A stretch of DNA of 64,000 nucleotides from an uncultured Pelagibacteraceae bacterium. GTDB taxonomy: Bacteria; Pseudomonadota; Alphaproteobacteria; Pelagibacterales; Pelagibacteraceae. The notes below the pieces were generated by a model. It was not told where the DNA came from. It worked only from the letters and a program-made list of their open reading frames with translations, and did no database searches. Within the stretch, counting starts at the first letter, position 1. Each line of letters begins with the position of its first letter. Made by a program: the position numbers and the translations under genes. Location of the stretch: NCBI GenBank assembly GCA_902555465.1, contig CACDSN010000001.1:36163-100162 (forward strand), written 5' to 3'. Below are positions 1-9,838 of this stretch, piece by piece.

Positions 1-2
1 AA

Positions 3-83
3 GGAAAACAAAGAGAACAATTTGAATTAGTAAAAATAAAAATTGATGTGCTTAAGGCTGAACTAATTAATAGCCAAAATTAA
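3..83 (+). CDS. C-terminal end of an unidentified protein (5' cut by window)
   Basis: One forward frame is open from the window edge to a TAA at 81-83 and gives a 26-residue tail rich in Glu, Lys, Ile and Leu, ending in a plausible helix (KAELINSQN). The stop overlaps the stop of the leftward DUF4167 gene, which is the kind of convergent packing seen repeatedly in this window, so it is probably the end of a real gene. In some alphaproteobacteria clpB lies next to DUF4167, but the tail is too short to identify and does not obviously look like a ClpB C-terminus. Confidence 0.4.
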   Translation, partial: GKQREQFELVKIKIDVLKAELINSQN

Positions 84-451
84 ATTTTATTTTGACTTAA
101 CTCTTCATCAGATAATTTTTCTATTTTTGATTTATCTACTTCTTGGGAAGAGCCATTTTTTTTTTCATGTCCATTTGAAAGACTGGATGATAATCTTATA
201 AAATGTTCTGCATGTTGCATATAATTTTCGTAAAGTATTTTATCTCCAATTGAAAGTGCTTCCCTTGCTAAATCAGAGTATTTTTGTATGAGCTTCGGTG
301 AATTGAAATTGCCTCTATTATAATTTTTTCTTTTAAAATCTGATACATTTCCAAGACCTGAATTAAGATTATTTTCGTTAGAATTAATTTTAAGACCTCT
401 ATCGTATGAATTGCTTCTATATTTTCTTCTGTTATTTTTGAAATTTCTCAT
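80..451 (-). CDS. DUF4167 domain protein
   Basis: This 123-residue basic protein starts with an Arg/Asn-rich segment typical of nucleic-acid-binding tails. It contains a conserved helix pair around residues 56-88 (KYSDLAREALSIGDKILYEN, then the HAEHFIRL motif), which is the hallmark of DUF4167, a family almost confined to alphaproteobacteria and usually found beside prmC. The function of the family is not established. The Ser/Lys-rich C-terminus is low complexity. Its start codon overlaps the prmC stop, so it is the last gene of the prfA-prmC-DUF4167 operon. The family call is fairly secure; the role is unknown. Confidence 0.8.
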   Translation of the reverse strand: MRNFKNNRRKYRSNSYDRGLKINSNENNLNSGLGNVSDFKRKNYNRGNFNSPKLIQKYSDLAREALSIGDKILYENYMQHAEHFIRLSSSLSNGHEKKNGSSQEVDKSKIEKLSDEELSQNKI

Positions 452-1296
452 TAATTATTTTTTTTTGCTAAAAAGCATCTTTTAATTTTTTGATAATCAG
501 TAATTGTTTTAAATATATAGAAATCATTTTTCTTTAAAATTTCAGACACCTTATAGTGCTGACCAAAACCAATTTCGATTGCTAACATGCCGCTATTTTT
601 CAAAACAAATTTACTTTTTTTAATTACTTTATCGATAATTTTAAGTCCGTCTAAGCCACCATAAAGGGCCATTTTTGGCTCATAATCCTTTACATCTAAA
701 TCTAGATTGTTGTATCCAATTTTATTTATATAAGGTGGATTTGAGACTATTAAATCATATTTATTGCCACAAAATTTGTCAATATCTGAGTTAATAAATT
801 TAATTCTATTTTCGACCTGTTGTATTTTTGCATTAGTTTTTGCCATTTTAAGTGCAATTTTTGACAAATCTACTCCTGTACCCCTCCATTTACTATTCTC
901 TTTTAACAGGGAAATCAATATACACCCTGATCCAACACCAATATCTAAAACATTTATTTTTTTAATATCTTTATAATAATTTAGAACACCTTCCACCAAA
1001 AGTTCCGTCTCAAATCTTGGAGTTAAAACATCATTGTTTACTTTAAAATCATATTTCCAAAAAAATTTTTTCCCAAGAATAATCGATATTGGTTCTTTTT
1101 TTTTTCTTCTTATAATAAATCCTAAAAACTTATTTATCTCTTCTTGGTTTAATTCTTTATCTAAATTTAATAATATTTCTTCTCTGCTTTTATTTATTGA
1201 TTTTGAAAGTAACAATTGTGTATCTAAATCTGCTGAAAAAATAGAGTTTTTTTTTAAAATATTCAGTCCTTTGTCTAAAATATTTCTATAATTCAT
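451..1296 (-). CDS. prmC: Release factor glutamine methyltransferase PrmC (HemK)
   Basis: PrmC N5-methylates the Gln of the GGQ motif in release factors RF1 and RF2 using S-adenosylmethionine. The 281-residue protein has an N-terminal helical domain (about 1-85) and a class I methyltransferase domain. The SAM loop reads VLDIGVGSGCILISL, and the substrate-binding NPPY motif appears in LIVSNPPYIN; both are diagnostic of the family. Length is normal. The start codon overlaps the prfA stop (TAATG), so the enzyme is translationally coupled to its substrate gene. Both lie in one leftward operon in the cytoplasm-acting translation machinery set. Confidence 0.95.
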   Translation of the reverse strand: MNYRNILDKGLNILKKNSIFSADLDTQLLLSKSINKSREEILLNLDKELNQEEINKFLGFIIRRKKKEPISIILGKKFFWKYDFKVNNDVLTPRFETELLVEGVLNYYKDIKKINVLDIGVGSGCILISLLKENSKWRGTGVDLSKIALKMAKTNAKIQQVENRIKFINSDIDKFCGNKYDLIVSNPPYINKIGYNNLDLDVKDYEPKMALYGGLDGLKIIDKVIKKSKFVLKNSGMLAIEIGFGQHYKVSEILKKNDFYIFKTITDYQKIKRCFLAKKNN

Positions 1297-2373
1297 TAGT
1301 TTAAATTTTCTAATTGTTCTTCCTGTGCTTGTAAATTTAAACTTTCTACTACTTCATCAAAAATTTCACCTTGCATAAACTCCTCAAGCTTGTGAAGTGT
1401 AAGATTTATACGATGATCAGTAACTCGCCCCTGTGGATAATTATAAGTTCTAATTCTCTCTGATCTATCGCCTGTACCAATTTTGCTCTTTCTATCTTGT
1501 GATCTTTGATCATCTATTTTTTTTCTTTCATATTCATATAAACGTGAACGCAAAATTTTTAAAGCTTTTTCTCTATTTCTTATTTGAGATTTTTCATCTT
1601 GTTGGCTTACCACTATGTTGGTTGGTATATGAGTTACTCTAACTGCACTGTCAGTTGTATTTACACTTTGCCCCCCAGGTCCACTACTTCTAAAGACATC
1701 AATTCTCAAATCTTTATCTTCAATTTGAACATCAACCTCTTCCGCTTCAGGCAATACTGCCACTGTAGCCGCTGAAGTATGCACTCTTCCCTGTGTTTCA
1801 GTATCTGGTACACGTTGAACTCTATGAACTCCACTTTCATATTTTAGCACTGAATAAATATTTTTACCTTTTATTGATGCCACTACTTCCTTCAGACCAC
1901 CAGCATCACTTTTAGATATGCTAATAATTTCAAGTGACCATTTTTTTTTTATGGCAAACTTTTTCGTACATTTTAAATAAATCTGAAGCAAATAAACTTG
2001 CTTCTAGACCGCCTGTGCCTGCTCTAATTTCTAAGATTGCATTTTTTGTGTCTGCTTCATCTTTTGGTAGCATAAATAGTTTTAAAAGTATTTCGTTTTT
2101 TTTGTGTTTTTTATCAAGTTCATCAATTTCAGTTTTTGCCAAATCTTTAATTTCTTTGTCTGATGAAGTTTCACTTAAAATTTTTTCAAGATCTTTTTTA
2201 TTTTGATCAAAATCTAAATATTCATTAGCATTTTTAATTATGTCGTTCAAATTTGAATATTCTTTAGATTTTTTCGCAAAAGATTTACTATCTAAATTAG
2301 ATTTAGATAGTTCTTTTTCTAATTCTGAATGTTTATTAATAATTTCTTTTATTTTATTCAAAGGTAGTGACAT
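1296..2373 (-). CDS. prfA: Peptide chain release factor 1, interrupted by a +1 frameshift at an A10 run
   Basis: RF1 terminates translation at UAA and UAG. The N-terminal part (2373 down to about 1950) carries domain 1 and the start of domain 2 ([20 protein letters not shown]). The rest, including the anticodon-like PDT tripeptide in [12 protein letters not shown] and the catalytic GGQ in [13 protein letters not shown], lies in another frame down to 1296. The break is at a run of ten A residues (T run on the plus strand at 1941-1950). Removing one A gives [11 protein letters not shown] and a continuous 358-residue protein of normal length. Sequencing error, mutation or slippage rescue are all possible. 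RF1 is normally essential, so total loss is unlikely. Confidence 0.9.
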
Positions 2374-2380
2374 TTAGTAT

Positions 2381-3490
2381 TTATTTGATTTGAGATTTAG
2401 CTTTTAACTCAATATCTTGTTTTTCAATCAATGAGACAACCTTATCTATTAAGTCGCTGGTAGCAATTTTTTTAAACTGAGATCCATTTATATATAACAT
2501 ATGACTATTATTTCCCCCTCCAGTAACACCTACATCAGTATATGCTGCTTCACCAGGACCATTAACTACACATCCAATAATAGATAACGTTATTGGTGTT
2601 TTTATATGGGAAAGTTTTTCCTCTAATATCTTCACAGTTTCAATAACATTAAATCCTTGCCTTGCGCACGAAGGGCAAGAAATGATTTTTACACCCCTTT
2701 TTTTTAAATTTAATGATTTTAATATTTCGTTACCTATTTGAATTTCTTTGATTGGGTCGTCTGATAAAGAAACTCTGATTGTATCACCTATACCATCAAG
2801 CAATAAAGATCCGAGTCCTATGGAAGTTTTAATACTTCCAGGCACAAAACTGCCCGCTTCTGTAATTCCTAGGTGTAATGGATAGTCGATTTTTTTTGAA
2901 AGTTGTCGATATGACCATAATGACAAAAAAACATCCGAGGACTTTACGCTTACTTTTAAATTAAAAAAATCTTCATCCTCAAGTATTTTAACATTTCTTA
3001 GAGCGCTTTCTACTAACGCTTCAGGACATGGTTCTTTATACTTTTCTAAAATATCCTTTTCCAAAGATCCAGCGTTTACTCCTACTCTTATTGAACAATT
3101 ATTATTTTTAGCTGCTGATATTACATCCTTTACTTTTTGTTTATCTCCTATGTTACCAGGATTAATTCTTAGACATGATGCGCCGTTTTCTGCAGCCTCT
3201 AAAGCTCTCTTATAATGAAAGTGTATATCAGCAATAAGTGGTAGGTTTATATGCTTTGTTATTTCTTTTAAGGCTAAAGATGATGCTTCGTCAGGACAAG
3301 ATACTCTAACTAAATCTCCGCCCACCTCTTCAATTTGGTTGATTTGTTTTATTGTTGATTTTATATCCGTTGTTTTTGTATTTGTCATTGATTGTACAGA
3401 AATTGGATTGTCTCCACCTATTTTGACATTACCTACTGTGATTACCTTAGTTTTATTTCTTTTTATATCTCTAAATGGTCTAATACTCAT
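2381..3490 (-). CDS. ispG: 4-hydroxy-3-methylbut-2-enyl diphosphate synthase (flavodoxin type)
   Basis: IspG (GcpE) makes HMBPP from the cyclic diphosphate MEcPP in the MEP isoprenoid pathway, using a 4Fe-4S cluster. The 369-residue protein begins with a TIM-barrel half ([33 protein letters not shown]) and ends with the cluster-binding half. There I see [10 protein letters not shown] and [12 protein letters not shown], which supply the three Cys ligands, and a downstream catalytic-type Glu in GPGEA. It lies 7 bases upstream of prfA on the same strand and just after lysC, so co-transcription is likely. Length and motifs are normal. Confidence 0.96.
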   Translation of the reverse strand: MSIRPFRDIKRNKTKVITVGNVKIGGDNPISVQSMTNTKTTDIKSTIKQINQIEEVGGDLVRVSCPDEASSLALKEITKHINLPLIADIHFHYKRALEAAENGASCLRINPGNIGDKQKVKDVISAAKNNNCSIRVGVNAGSLEKDILEKYKEPCPEALVESALRNVKILEDEDFFNLKVSVKSSDVFLSLWSYRQLSKKIDYPLHLGITEAGSFVPGSIKTSIGLGSLLLDGIGDTIRVSLSDDPIKEIQIGNEILKSLNLKKRGVKIISCPSCARQGFNVIETVKILEEKLSHIKTPITLSIIGCVVNGPGEAAYTDVGVTGGGNNSHMLYINGSQFKKIATSDLIDKVVSLIEKQDIELKAKSQIK

Positions 3491-3500
3491 AAAAATTAAC

Positions 3501-4715
3501 TCAATAATCTAATTTAAATTCTTTGTGAAGTACATCAACTGCTTTTTTTAAATTTTTTCTATCAACAAGGACCGATATTTTAATTTCTGAGGTAGAAATT
3601 ACTAAAATATTGATATTTTTTTTTGCTAAAGCATTAAACATTCTAAATGTTACACCTGGTGTAGTAATCATTCCAACTCCTACGATTGAGACTTTTGAAA
3701 CTTTTTTATCTATAATTATATTATTAAACTGAACTTTTTTATTTTTTTTTAATAGCTTTTCAGTTTTACTTAGATCGTCACTCTGTATTGTAAAAGTTAA
3801 ATCGGTTTCTTTTTTGCTAGATGAAATATTTTGAACAACCATATCTACATTTATAGAATTTCTAAAGAGCGGTTCAAAAATTTTAGCAGCAACTCCAGGT
3901 CTATCTTTTACTCCAATAAGAGTAATCTTTGCATCATTTTTTGTAAACGAAACTCCCCTAATAATATTCTTATTTGAAATATTTCTTTTTTTTGTAATTA
4001 ATGAACCTTTTAAGTTTTTAAATGTAGATTTAACTTCAATATCTATTCTGTTCAGCCTTGCATCTTGAATAGAATGTGGTTGCATCACTTTTGCTCCTAG
4101 TGATGCCATTTCGAGCATTTCCTCATAAGATATTTTTTGAATTTTTTTTGCTTTTGGTACTATCCGAGGATCAGTTGTATAAATACCATCTACATCTGTA
4201 TATATAATACATTTTTCAGCCTTAAGAAATTTTGCAAACATTATTGCGCTTGCATCTGATCCACCTCTTCCTGTTGTTGTTATACGATTTTCAAAATTAA
4301 TACCTTGAAAACCTGTTACGACAGGAATACCTCCCTTTCTTAAAAAATTTAGAATATTTTTTTTATTTATTTTTACTATTCGAGAATGTGAATAATTCCC
4401 AATAGTAAAAATTGGAATTTGCCAACTTTGCCATGATCTTGCTAGATGACCTTGTTCGTTAAGTCTTCCTGCTATTAAAGAGCAAGCAACTTGTTCACCT
4501 GTAGCTAAAACTGTGTCATATTCTGAGGGTGGAAAGTTTTTTGAGATTTTTTTAGTTAATTTTACCAACCTATTTGTCTCACCACTCATAGCTGATGATA
4601 CGACCACCACTTTATATCTCTTTTTTAAGTAACTAATAACTATTTTTGCAACATTTTTAATTCTATCGATAGAGCCAACTGATGTTCCTCCAAATTTTAA
4701 CACTACAATTTTCAT
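3501..4715 (-). CDS. lysC: Aspartate kinase
   Basis: Aspartokinase phosphorylates aspartate, the first step toward lysine, threonine and methionine. The 404-residue protein opens with the kinase signature [11 protein letters not shown] and has the substrate-binding [13 protein letters not shown] segment near residue 150. Two ACT domains follow at about 265-335 and 345-400, the second with [19 protein letters not shown], so feedback control by lysine and/or threonine is likely. Length matches the monofunctional alphaproteobacterial enzyme. It lies 10 bases upstream of ispG on the same strand and is divergent from ubiG. Confidence 0.95.
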   Translation of the reverse strand: MKIVVLKFGGTSVGSIDRIKNVAKIVISYLKKRYKVVVVSSAMSGETNRLVKLTKKISKNFPPSEYDTVLATGEQVACSLIAGRLNEQGHLARSWQSWQIPIFTIGNYSHSRIVKINKKNILNFLRKGGIPVVTGFQGINFENRITTTGRGGSDASAIMFAKFLKAEKCIIYTDVDGIYTTDPRIVPKAKKIQKISYEEMLEMASLGAKVMQPHSIQDARLNRIDIEVKSTFKNLKGSLITKKRNISNKNIIRGVSFTKNDAKITLIGVKDRPGVAAKIFEPLFRNSINVDMVVQNISSSKKETDLTFTIQSDDLSKTEKLLKKNKKVQFNNIIIDKKVSKVSIVGVGMITTPGVTFRMFNALAKKNINILVISTSEIKISVLVDRKNLKKAVDVLHKEFKLDY

Positions 4716-4769
4716 TATTTATTCCTATATTATCTCTTAAAATATTTTGTTAAATTAAATTCAAAACTA

Positions 4770-5498
4770 ATGGCTAATAACACAATAAATAAAGAAGAAA
4801 TAGAAAAATTTAGTAATTTAGCAGAAGAATGGTGGGATCCAAATGGAAAATTTAAACCACTGCATAAATTTAATCCTATAAGAATAGAATATATAAAAAA
4901 CCATCTAGTTAAAGAGTTCAATATAAAAAACAAAAATAAACCGTTATCTAAATTAGAAATTTTAGACATTGGTTGTGGTGGAGGTTTATTGACAGAGCCC
5001 ATGTACAGGCTTGGAGGAAAATTAACTGGCGTTGATGCATCAAAAAAAAATATAAATATAGCCAAGATTCACGCAAAAAAGAAAAAGTTAAAAATAAATT
5101 ATATTTGTTCTTCGCCAGAAAAATTAAAGTCTAGTAAAAAATATGATGTAATTCTAAATATGGAAATTGTAGAGCATGTAAGAGATTTAAATTTTTTTAT
5201 AAAATCAAGTTCACATTTACTAAAAAAAAACGGAGTAATGTTTATTGCAACTATAAATAAAACTTTAAAATCTTATTTGCTAGCAATTATTGGGGCTGAA
5301 TATATTTTAAATTGGCTACCTGTAGGAACACACGATTGGTTTAAATTCGTTGAACCTCAAAAGCTCGAAAAATTGTGTAATAAAAATAATTTACAACTAT
5401 CTGAGATTAAAGGCTTAAAATACAATATAATAATGGATAAATGGGGTCTTAGTGAAGATACTAGTGTAAATTATATTTCAAAATTTAAAAAAATTTAA
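4770..5498 (+). CDS. ubiG: Ubiquinone biosynthesis O-methyltransferase UbiG
   Basis: UbiG performs both O-methylations of ubiquinone synthesis at the inner membrane. The 242-residue protein has the family N-terminus (EKFSNLAEEWWDPNGKFKPL), followed by the SAM-binding loop LDIGCGGGLLTEPM and the post-motif II stretch NMEIVEHV. The C-terminal segment TVGTHDW-like (PVGTHDWFKFVEP) is also typical. The ATG at 4770 gives the usual N-terminus. It is divergent from lysC, with only 54 bases between start codons, and its stop overlaps that of the convergent DUF1178 gene by four bases. Confidence 0.95.
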   Translation: MANNTINKEEIEKFSNLAEEWWDPNGKFKPLHKFNPIRIEYIKNHLVKEFNIKNKNKPLSKLEILDIGCGGGLLTEPMYRLGGKLTGVDASKKNINIAKIHAKKKKLKINYICSSPEKLKSSKKYDVILNMEIVEHVRDLNFFIKSSSHLLKKNGVMFIATINKTLKSYLLAIIGAEYILNWLPVGTHDWFKFVEPQKLEKLCNKNNLQLSEIKGLKYNIIMDKWGLSEDTSVNYISKFKKI

Positions 5499-5923
5499 TT
5501 TTCATTATCATTTATCCAAGGAATTAATGTTGTCTCAATTCCTTCCTCTTTTAGTTCTTTAACATCCCTAGTTGAGGCTTTTCCATAAATGCCTTTTTTT
5601 GATTTTTTATTTCCATAGTGAATTGATCTTGCCTCGTAAGAAAAGTTTTCACCTACATAATCAAAATTGTTTTTTATAAACCTTTGGAATTCTTTTATCT
5701 TGTATTTTACTTCTTTTTTTTTTTCTAATGTTTTTTGTTTACTTTCTGTTCTAAAATTTGAGGAAATTCTAGGAGACATAATAGATTTTTCTATTTTAAT
5801 TGAATTACAATTATTACATTTGATTAGTTTTAATTTTTTAAGCTTTTCAAATTCTTTTGAGGATGCAAACCAGCTATCAAAGGTATTATTACATTTTTTA
5901 CAATTCAATTGATACTTAATCAT
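5495..5923 (-). CDS. DUF1178 family zinc-ribbon protein
   Basis: The 142-residue protein starts with a zinc-ribbon-like pair of Cys-x2-Cys knuckles (LNCKKCNNTFDSWF at about 7-20 and IKCNNCNS near 35-42). A lysine-rich middle follows, then a C-terminal block with the FDYVGENFSYEARSIHYGN motif and a KEEGIETTLIPW ending. This combination is typical of DUF1178, found widely in alphaproteobacteria. No biochemical role is established. It is a short monocistronic gene convergent with ubiG and upstream of nothing on its own strand for about 40 bases. Confidence 0.85.
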   Translation of the reverse strand: MIKYQLNCKKCNNTFDSWFASSKEFEKLKKLKLIKCNNCNSIKIEKSIMSPRISSNFRTESKQKTLEKKKEVKYKIKEFQRFIKNNFDYVGENFSYEARSIHYGNKKSKKGIYGKASTRDVKELKEEGIETTLIPWINDNEN

Positions 5924-5961
5924 AATTCTTAAATAATAATAAAAAAAATATTTTCAATATA

Positions 5962-7257
5962 TTAAGATCTATAATCTGAGTTTATTTCTATATATTTTTT
6001 TGTTAAGTCCATCGTAAAAACTTCGAACTCTTTTTTTCCAGTTCCAATTTGAACAGTAATTTTTATCTCAATAGATTTCATATATTCAGCCACATCAGAC
6101 TCATTATAATTATTAGATAATTTTCCATTTTCAATTATTTTGTGAGGTCCAATAAATAAATTAAGTTTATTTAAATTTATTTTAACTTTGGCTTTTCCTA
6201 TAGCCATAATAATTCTTCCCCAATTTGGATCTTCGCCAGATATTGCAGTTTTTACAAGAGGTGAATTTGCGATTGAAAAACAAATTTTTTTTGCATCATT
6301 TTCATTTTTTGATTTTTCTACTTTAATATCTACAAATTTAGATGCGCCCTCTCCATCAGCTGCAACACTTTTAGCTAGATTTTTTAATACTGAATTAAGA
6401 GATTTTTCAAACTCATTAAGAGTTTTATCTTTATAGGATTTAATTTCTTTATTCTTAGCATATCCTGTGGAAAATAAACTTACCATATCGTTAGTGCTTG
6501 TGTCGCCATCGCAACTTATTGCATTAAAAGTATTTTGAATATTTTTTTTTAATAATTTTTTTAAAATGTTTCCATTTATCTTGGCATCTGTAAATACAAA
6601 ACCTAAGGTGGTTGCCATATCTGGATGTATCATGCCTGATCCTTTTGCGACCCCATAAATTTTTATTGGTGTGCCAGCTATCTTACATTCTTCCATTGAA
6701 AGTTTAGGCTTAGTATCTGTTGTAAGAATTCCCATTGCTGCTTTCATCCATACATATTTATTTTGTACATATTTAATACTGTTAACTAGATTTGGAATAG
6801 AGTCTGCAATTTTTTTTTCTGGAAAACTTTCACCTATAGTGCCCGTTGAAGCAAATAAAAGATTTTTTATTCTTATCTTTTTTGGCTCTTCTTCATCAAG
6901 ACTCTGTTTTTTTGATAAAGAATCTGCAAGCAATGAAGCGATATTATTAATAGACTTATAACCTTCCTTTCCTGTGAATGCATTTGCATTTCGAGTATTA
7001 ACAAGTAGTGCATATATTTTGTCTTTTGAATTATTTAAATTCCATTTTATATTTTCAGATTTAATATTCGACTGTGTATAAACGGTTGCGTGAGTAGCAC
7101 CTTTTCTAAAATAAAAGATAACTACCTCATCTCTCTTCTTGTCTTTATATAAATTTGCTGGAACAGCAGATATTCCAATACCATCCAAATGTTCAAGGTT
7201 TTGGTAAAAACCAATAGAATTAGACTTTATTTGGTAATTTTCTCTCTTAAAAAGCAT
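5962..7257 (-). CDS. argJ: Bifunctional glutamate N-acetyltransferase / amino-acid acetyltransferase ArgJ
   Basis: ArgJ transfers acetyl groups from N-acetylornithine to glutamate, recycling acetate in arginine synthesis, and some forms also use acetyl-CoA. The 431-residue precursor is expected to self-cleave before a conserved Thr; the site is seen in MAAMGILTTDTKPKL near residue 180. Other landmarks are the oxyanion-type ASTGTIGE segment, AKGSGMIHPDMATTL, and EDPNWGRIIMAIGKA near the C-terminus. Together with argF and argD at 18-20 kb this shows the cyclic arginine pathway. The gene is divergent from secA, separated by 61 bases. Confidence 0.96.
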   Translation of the reverse strand: MLFKRENYQIKSNSIGFYQNLEHLDGIGISAVPANLYKDKKRDEVVIFYFRKGATHATVYTQSNIKSENIKWNLNNSKDKIYALLVNTRNANAFTGKEGYKSINNIASLLADSLSKKQSLDEEEPKKIRIKNLLFASTGTIGESFPEKKIADSIPNLVNSIKYVQNKYVWMKAAMGILTTDTKPKLSMEECKIAGTPIKIYGVAKGSGMIHPDMATTLGFVFTDAKINGNILKKLLKKNIQNTFNAISCDGDTSTNDMVSLFSTGYAKNKEIKSYKDKTLNEFEKSLNSVLKNLAKSVAADGEGASKFVDIKVEKSKNENDAKKICFSIANSPLVKTAISGEDPNWGRIIMAIGKAKVKINLNKLNLFIGPHKIIENGKLSNNYNESDVAEYMKSIEIKITVQIGTGKKEFEVFTMDLTKKYIEINSDYRS

Positions 7258-7318
7258 ATATGTTTAAAAATAAAATAATATGATTATATAAGATTCATTT
7301 AAATAACAAATAAATCAT

Positions 7319-9838
7319 ATGCTAAATCCACTAAATTTTATATCAAAAATTTTCAAATCTTCTAATCAAAAAGAACTGGATAAATTGGGAGGAATAGTTG
7401 AGAAAATAAATGTTTTCGAAGAAAAATTCTCACAATTAGAAAATATTGACTTTCCAAAAAAAACTGATGAATTCAAAAATAAACTTAAAAACGGTACCAA
7501 AATAAATGATTTACTTCCAGAGGCATATTCTTTGGTAAGAGAGGCCTCAAAAAGAGTGCGCAATGAAAGACACTTTGATGTCCAATTAATAGGCGGAATA
7601 GTACTTAACCAAAATAAAATCGCTGAAATGAAAACTGGAGAAGGCAAAACCTTAACAATTGCTCTAGCGGCTTACTTAAATTCTCTTGAAGAGAAAGGTG
7701 TCCATGTTGTTACAGTTAATGACTATCTGGCAAAAAGAGATTGTGAAAATATGGGTAAAATTTTTAAATTTTTAGGTGTTTCAGCGGGATATATTAATTC
7801 AGGTCAAAATGATGATGAAAGAAGAATTAACTACAAATGTGATATTACTTATGCAACAAACAGTGAATTGGGTTTTGATTATTTAAGAGATAATATGAAA
7901 TTTTCAAAAGTGGAGATGGTTCAAAGAGGTCATAATTATGCGATTGTAGATGAAATTGACTCTTGTTTAATTGATGAGGCTAGAGTTCCCTTGATAATTT
8001 CTGGGCAAGCTGAAGATAAAACTGACCAATATATACTTATTAATAAACTAATTAAAAAATTAGAAAATGAAGATTATGATATTGACGAAAAAAATAGAAA
8101 TATTTTATTAACAAATCGTGGTATAGATAACATAGAAAAAATTTTTTCAGATGCTGGAATATTAAAAAATAATAATTTTTATGACCCAGAAAATCTTTCA
8201 TTAGTTCATTTGGTAAATCAATCTCTTAGAGCTAATTATATTTTTTCAAATGGCAAAGATTATATAGTTAAAGATAAAGAAATAGTTATTATTGACGATC
8301 AAACTGGTAGACAAATGCCTGGACGAAGATTTGGAGACGGTCTGCATCAAAGTTTAGAGGCAAAAGAAAACTTGAATATACAATTTGAAAATCAAACTTT
8401 AGCTTCGATAACATATCAAAACTACTTTAAGTTATATAAAAAGTTATGTGGTTGTACAGGAACAGCTATAACAGAAGCCCAAGAATTTTATGAAATTTAT
8501 AATTTAAATGTGATTACAATTCCAACAAACAAGCAAATGATTAGAAAAGATTTGAATGATCAAATTTACAGAACTGAAATTGAAAAAGACGATGCAATTG
8601 TAAAATTAGTAAATGAAAAGTATACTTTAGGCCAACCTATTTTAATATTCACAAGTAGTATAAATAAATCTGAACATTATTCAAAATTATTCAATAAAAA
8701 AAAAATAGATCATATTGTTTTAAATGCAAAAAATCATCACAAAGAAGCTGAAATTATTGCAAATGCTGGATCAAAAAAATCTGTAATTATAACAACCAGT
8801 ATATCAGGAAGAGGTGTTGATATAAAACTTGGTGGAAAAGATGCAGATAAATTGAAAAGAGATGAAATAAAAAAAATTGGTGGTCTATGTGTTATCGGAA
8901 CAGAAAGAATGGAGAGCAGAAGAGTGGACAATCAAGCCAGAGGAAGATCGGGCAGACAAGGAGATGAAGGTAACTCAATTTTTTTTGTAAGTCTTGAAGA
9001 CGATTTAATGAGAATTTTTGGATCCGACTCAATGAATAATATACTTGAAAAATTGGGTTTAAAAGATGGAGAAAGCATAGACCATCCTTGGATAAATAAA
9101 GCCCTTGAGAGAGCCCAACAAAAAGTAGAGGCAAGAAATTTTGATATAAGGAAATCATTACTTAAATTTGATGATGTTTTAAATGATCAAAGACATGTAA
9201 TTTTTTCACAAAGAAGAAAGGTAATTGATGCATCAAATTCTTATGAGTTTGCAGATAATTTTCTTAATCAGTTAGTTGATGAATTAATTGAATTCAAAAC
9301 AAAAAATATCGATTTTACAAATAATATTTCATCTATGTTTGGAAAAGCCTTTGATGATAATGAAATAAAAAATTTAAAAGTTTCTGAGAACAATAAATTT
9401 AAAGACATAATTTTAAACAAATTTACAAACAAAAGAAAAGAAAGATTAAATATCTTAGGTGAAGAACGTTCAAAAGATATTGAAAAAAGAATTTTCCTTC
9501 AACTAATTGATCAAAATTGGAAAACTCATATTCAATATCTTGAGCAGCTAAGACAAGTGATAGGTCTTCGTTCATATGGACAACGAGATCCTCTAATAGA
9601 ATATAAAAAAGAAGCATTTAATTTATTTGAAGATCTTCTGAATAGATTAAAATCCCAATTTATTGGATTATTATTAAATATTAAAATTGTTACAGATCAA
9701 CAAGCTGAGGAAAAAAAAGAAGATGATCAAGAAATTAAAAACAGGATTAAAAATATTATCAGAAAAAATATAGGAAGAAATGAACGTTGCCCTTGTAACT
9801 CGGGAAAAAAATATAAATATTGTTGTGGTGCTTTATAA
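7319..9838 (+). CDS. secA: Preprotein translocase ATPase SecA
   Basis: SecA drives secretory preproteins through SecYEG. The 839-residue protein has the nucleotide-binding fold 1 Walker A (AEMKTGEGKTLTIA, about residue 101), the DEAD-type box VDEIDSCLIDEAR, and NBD2 motifs ISGRGVDIKLGG and ARGRSGRQGDEG. The helical scaffold and wing domains follow. It ends with the SEC-C zinc motif (RCPCNSGKKYKYCCG) that binds SecB or ribosomes. Length is at the short end of the family, in line with a compact genome. The stop overlaps that of the convergent accA gene by six bases. Confidence 0.98.
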   Translation: MLNPLNFISKIFKSSNQKELDKLGGIVEKINVFEEKFSQLENIDFPKKTDEFKNKLKNGTKINDLLPEAYSLVREASKRVRNERHFDVQLIGGIVLNQNKIAEMKTGEGKTLTIALAAYLNSLEEKGVHVVTVNDYLAKRDCENMGKIFKFLGVSAGYINSGQNDDERRINYKCDITYATNSELGFDYLRDNMKFSKVEMVQRGHNYAIVDEIDSCLIDEARVPLIISGQAEDKTDQYILINKLIKKLENEDYDIDEKNRNILLTNRGIDNIEKIFSDAGILKNNNFYDPENLSLVHLVNQSLRANYIFSNGKDYIVKDKEIVIIDDQTGRQMPGRRFGDGLHQSLEAKENLNIQFENQTLASITYQNYFKLYKKLCGCTGTAITEAQEFYEIYNLNVITIPTNKQMIRKDLNDQIYRTEIEKDDAIVKLVNEKYTLGQPILIFTSSINKSEHYSKLFNKKKIDHIVLNAKNHHKEAEIIANAGSKKSVIITTSISGRGVDIKLGGKDADKLKRDEIKKIGGLCVIGTERMESRRVDNQARGRSGRQGDEGNSIFFVSLEDDLMRIFGSDSMNNILEKLGLKDGESIDHPWINKALERAQQKVEARNFDIRKSLLKFDDVLNDQRHVIFSQRRKVIDASNSYEFADNFLNQLVDELIEFKTKNIDFTNNISSMFGKAFDDNEIKNLKVSENNKFKDIILNKFTNKRKERLNILGEERSKDIEKRIFLQLIDQNWKTHIQYLEQLRQVIGLRSYGQRDPLIEYKKEAFNLFEDLLNRLKSQFIGLLLNIKIVTDQQAEEKKEDDQEIKNRIKNIIRKNIGRNERCPCNSGKKYKYCCGAL

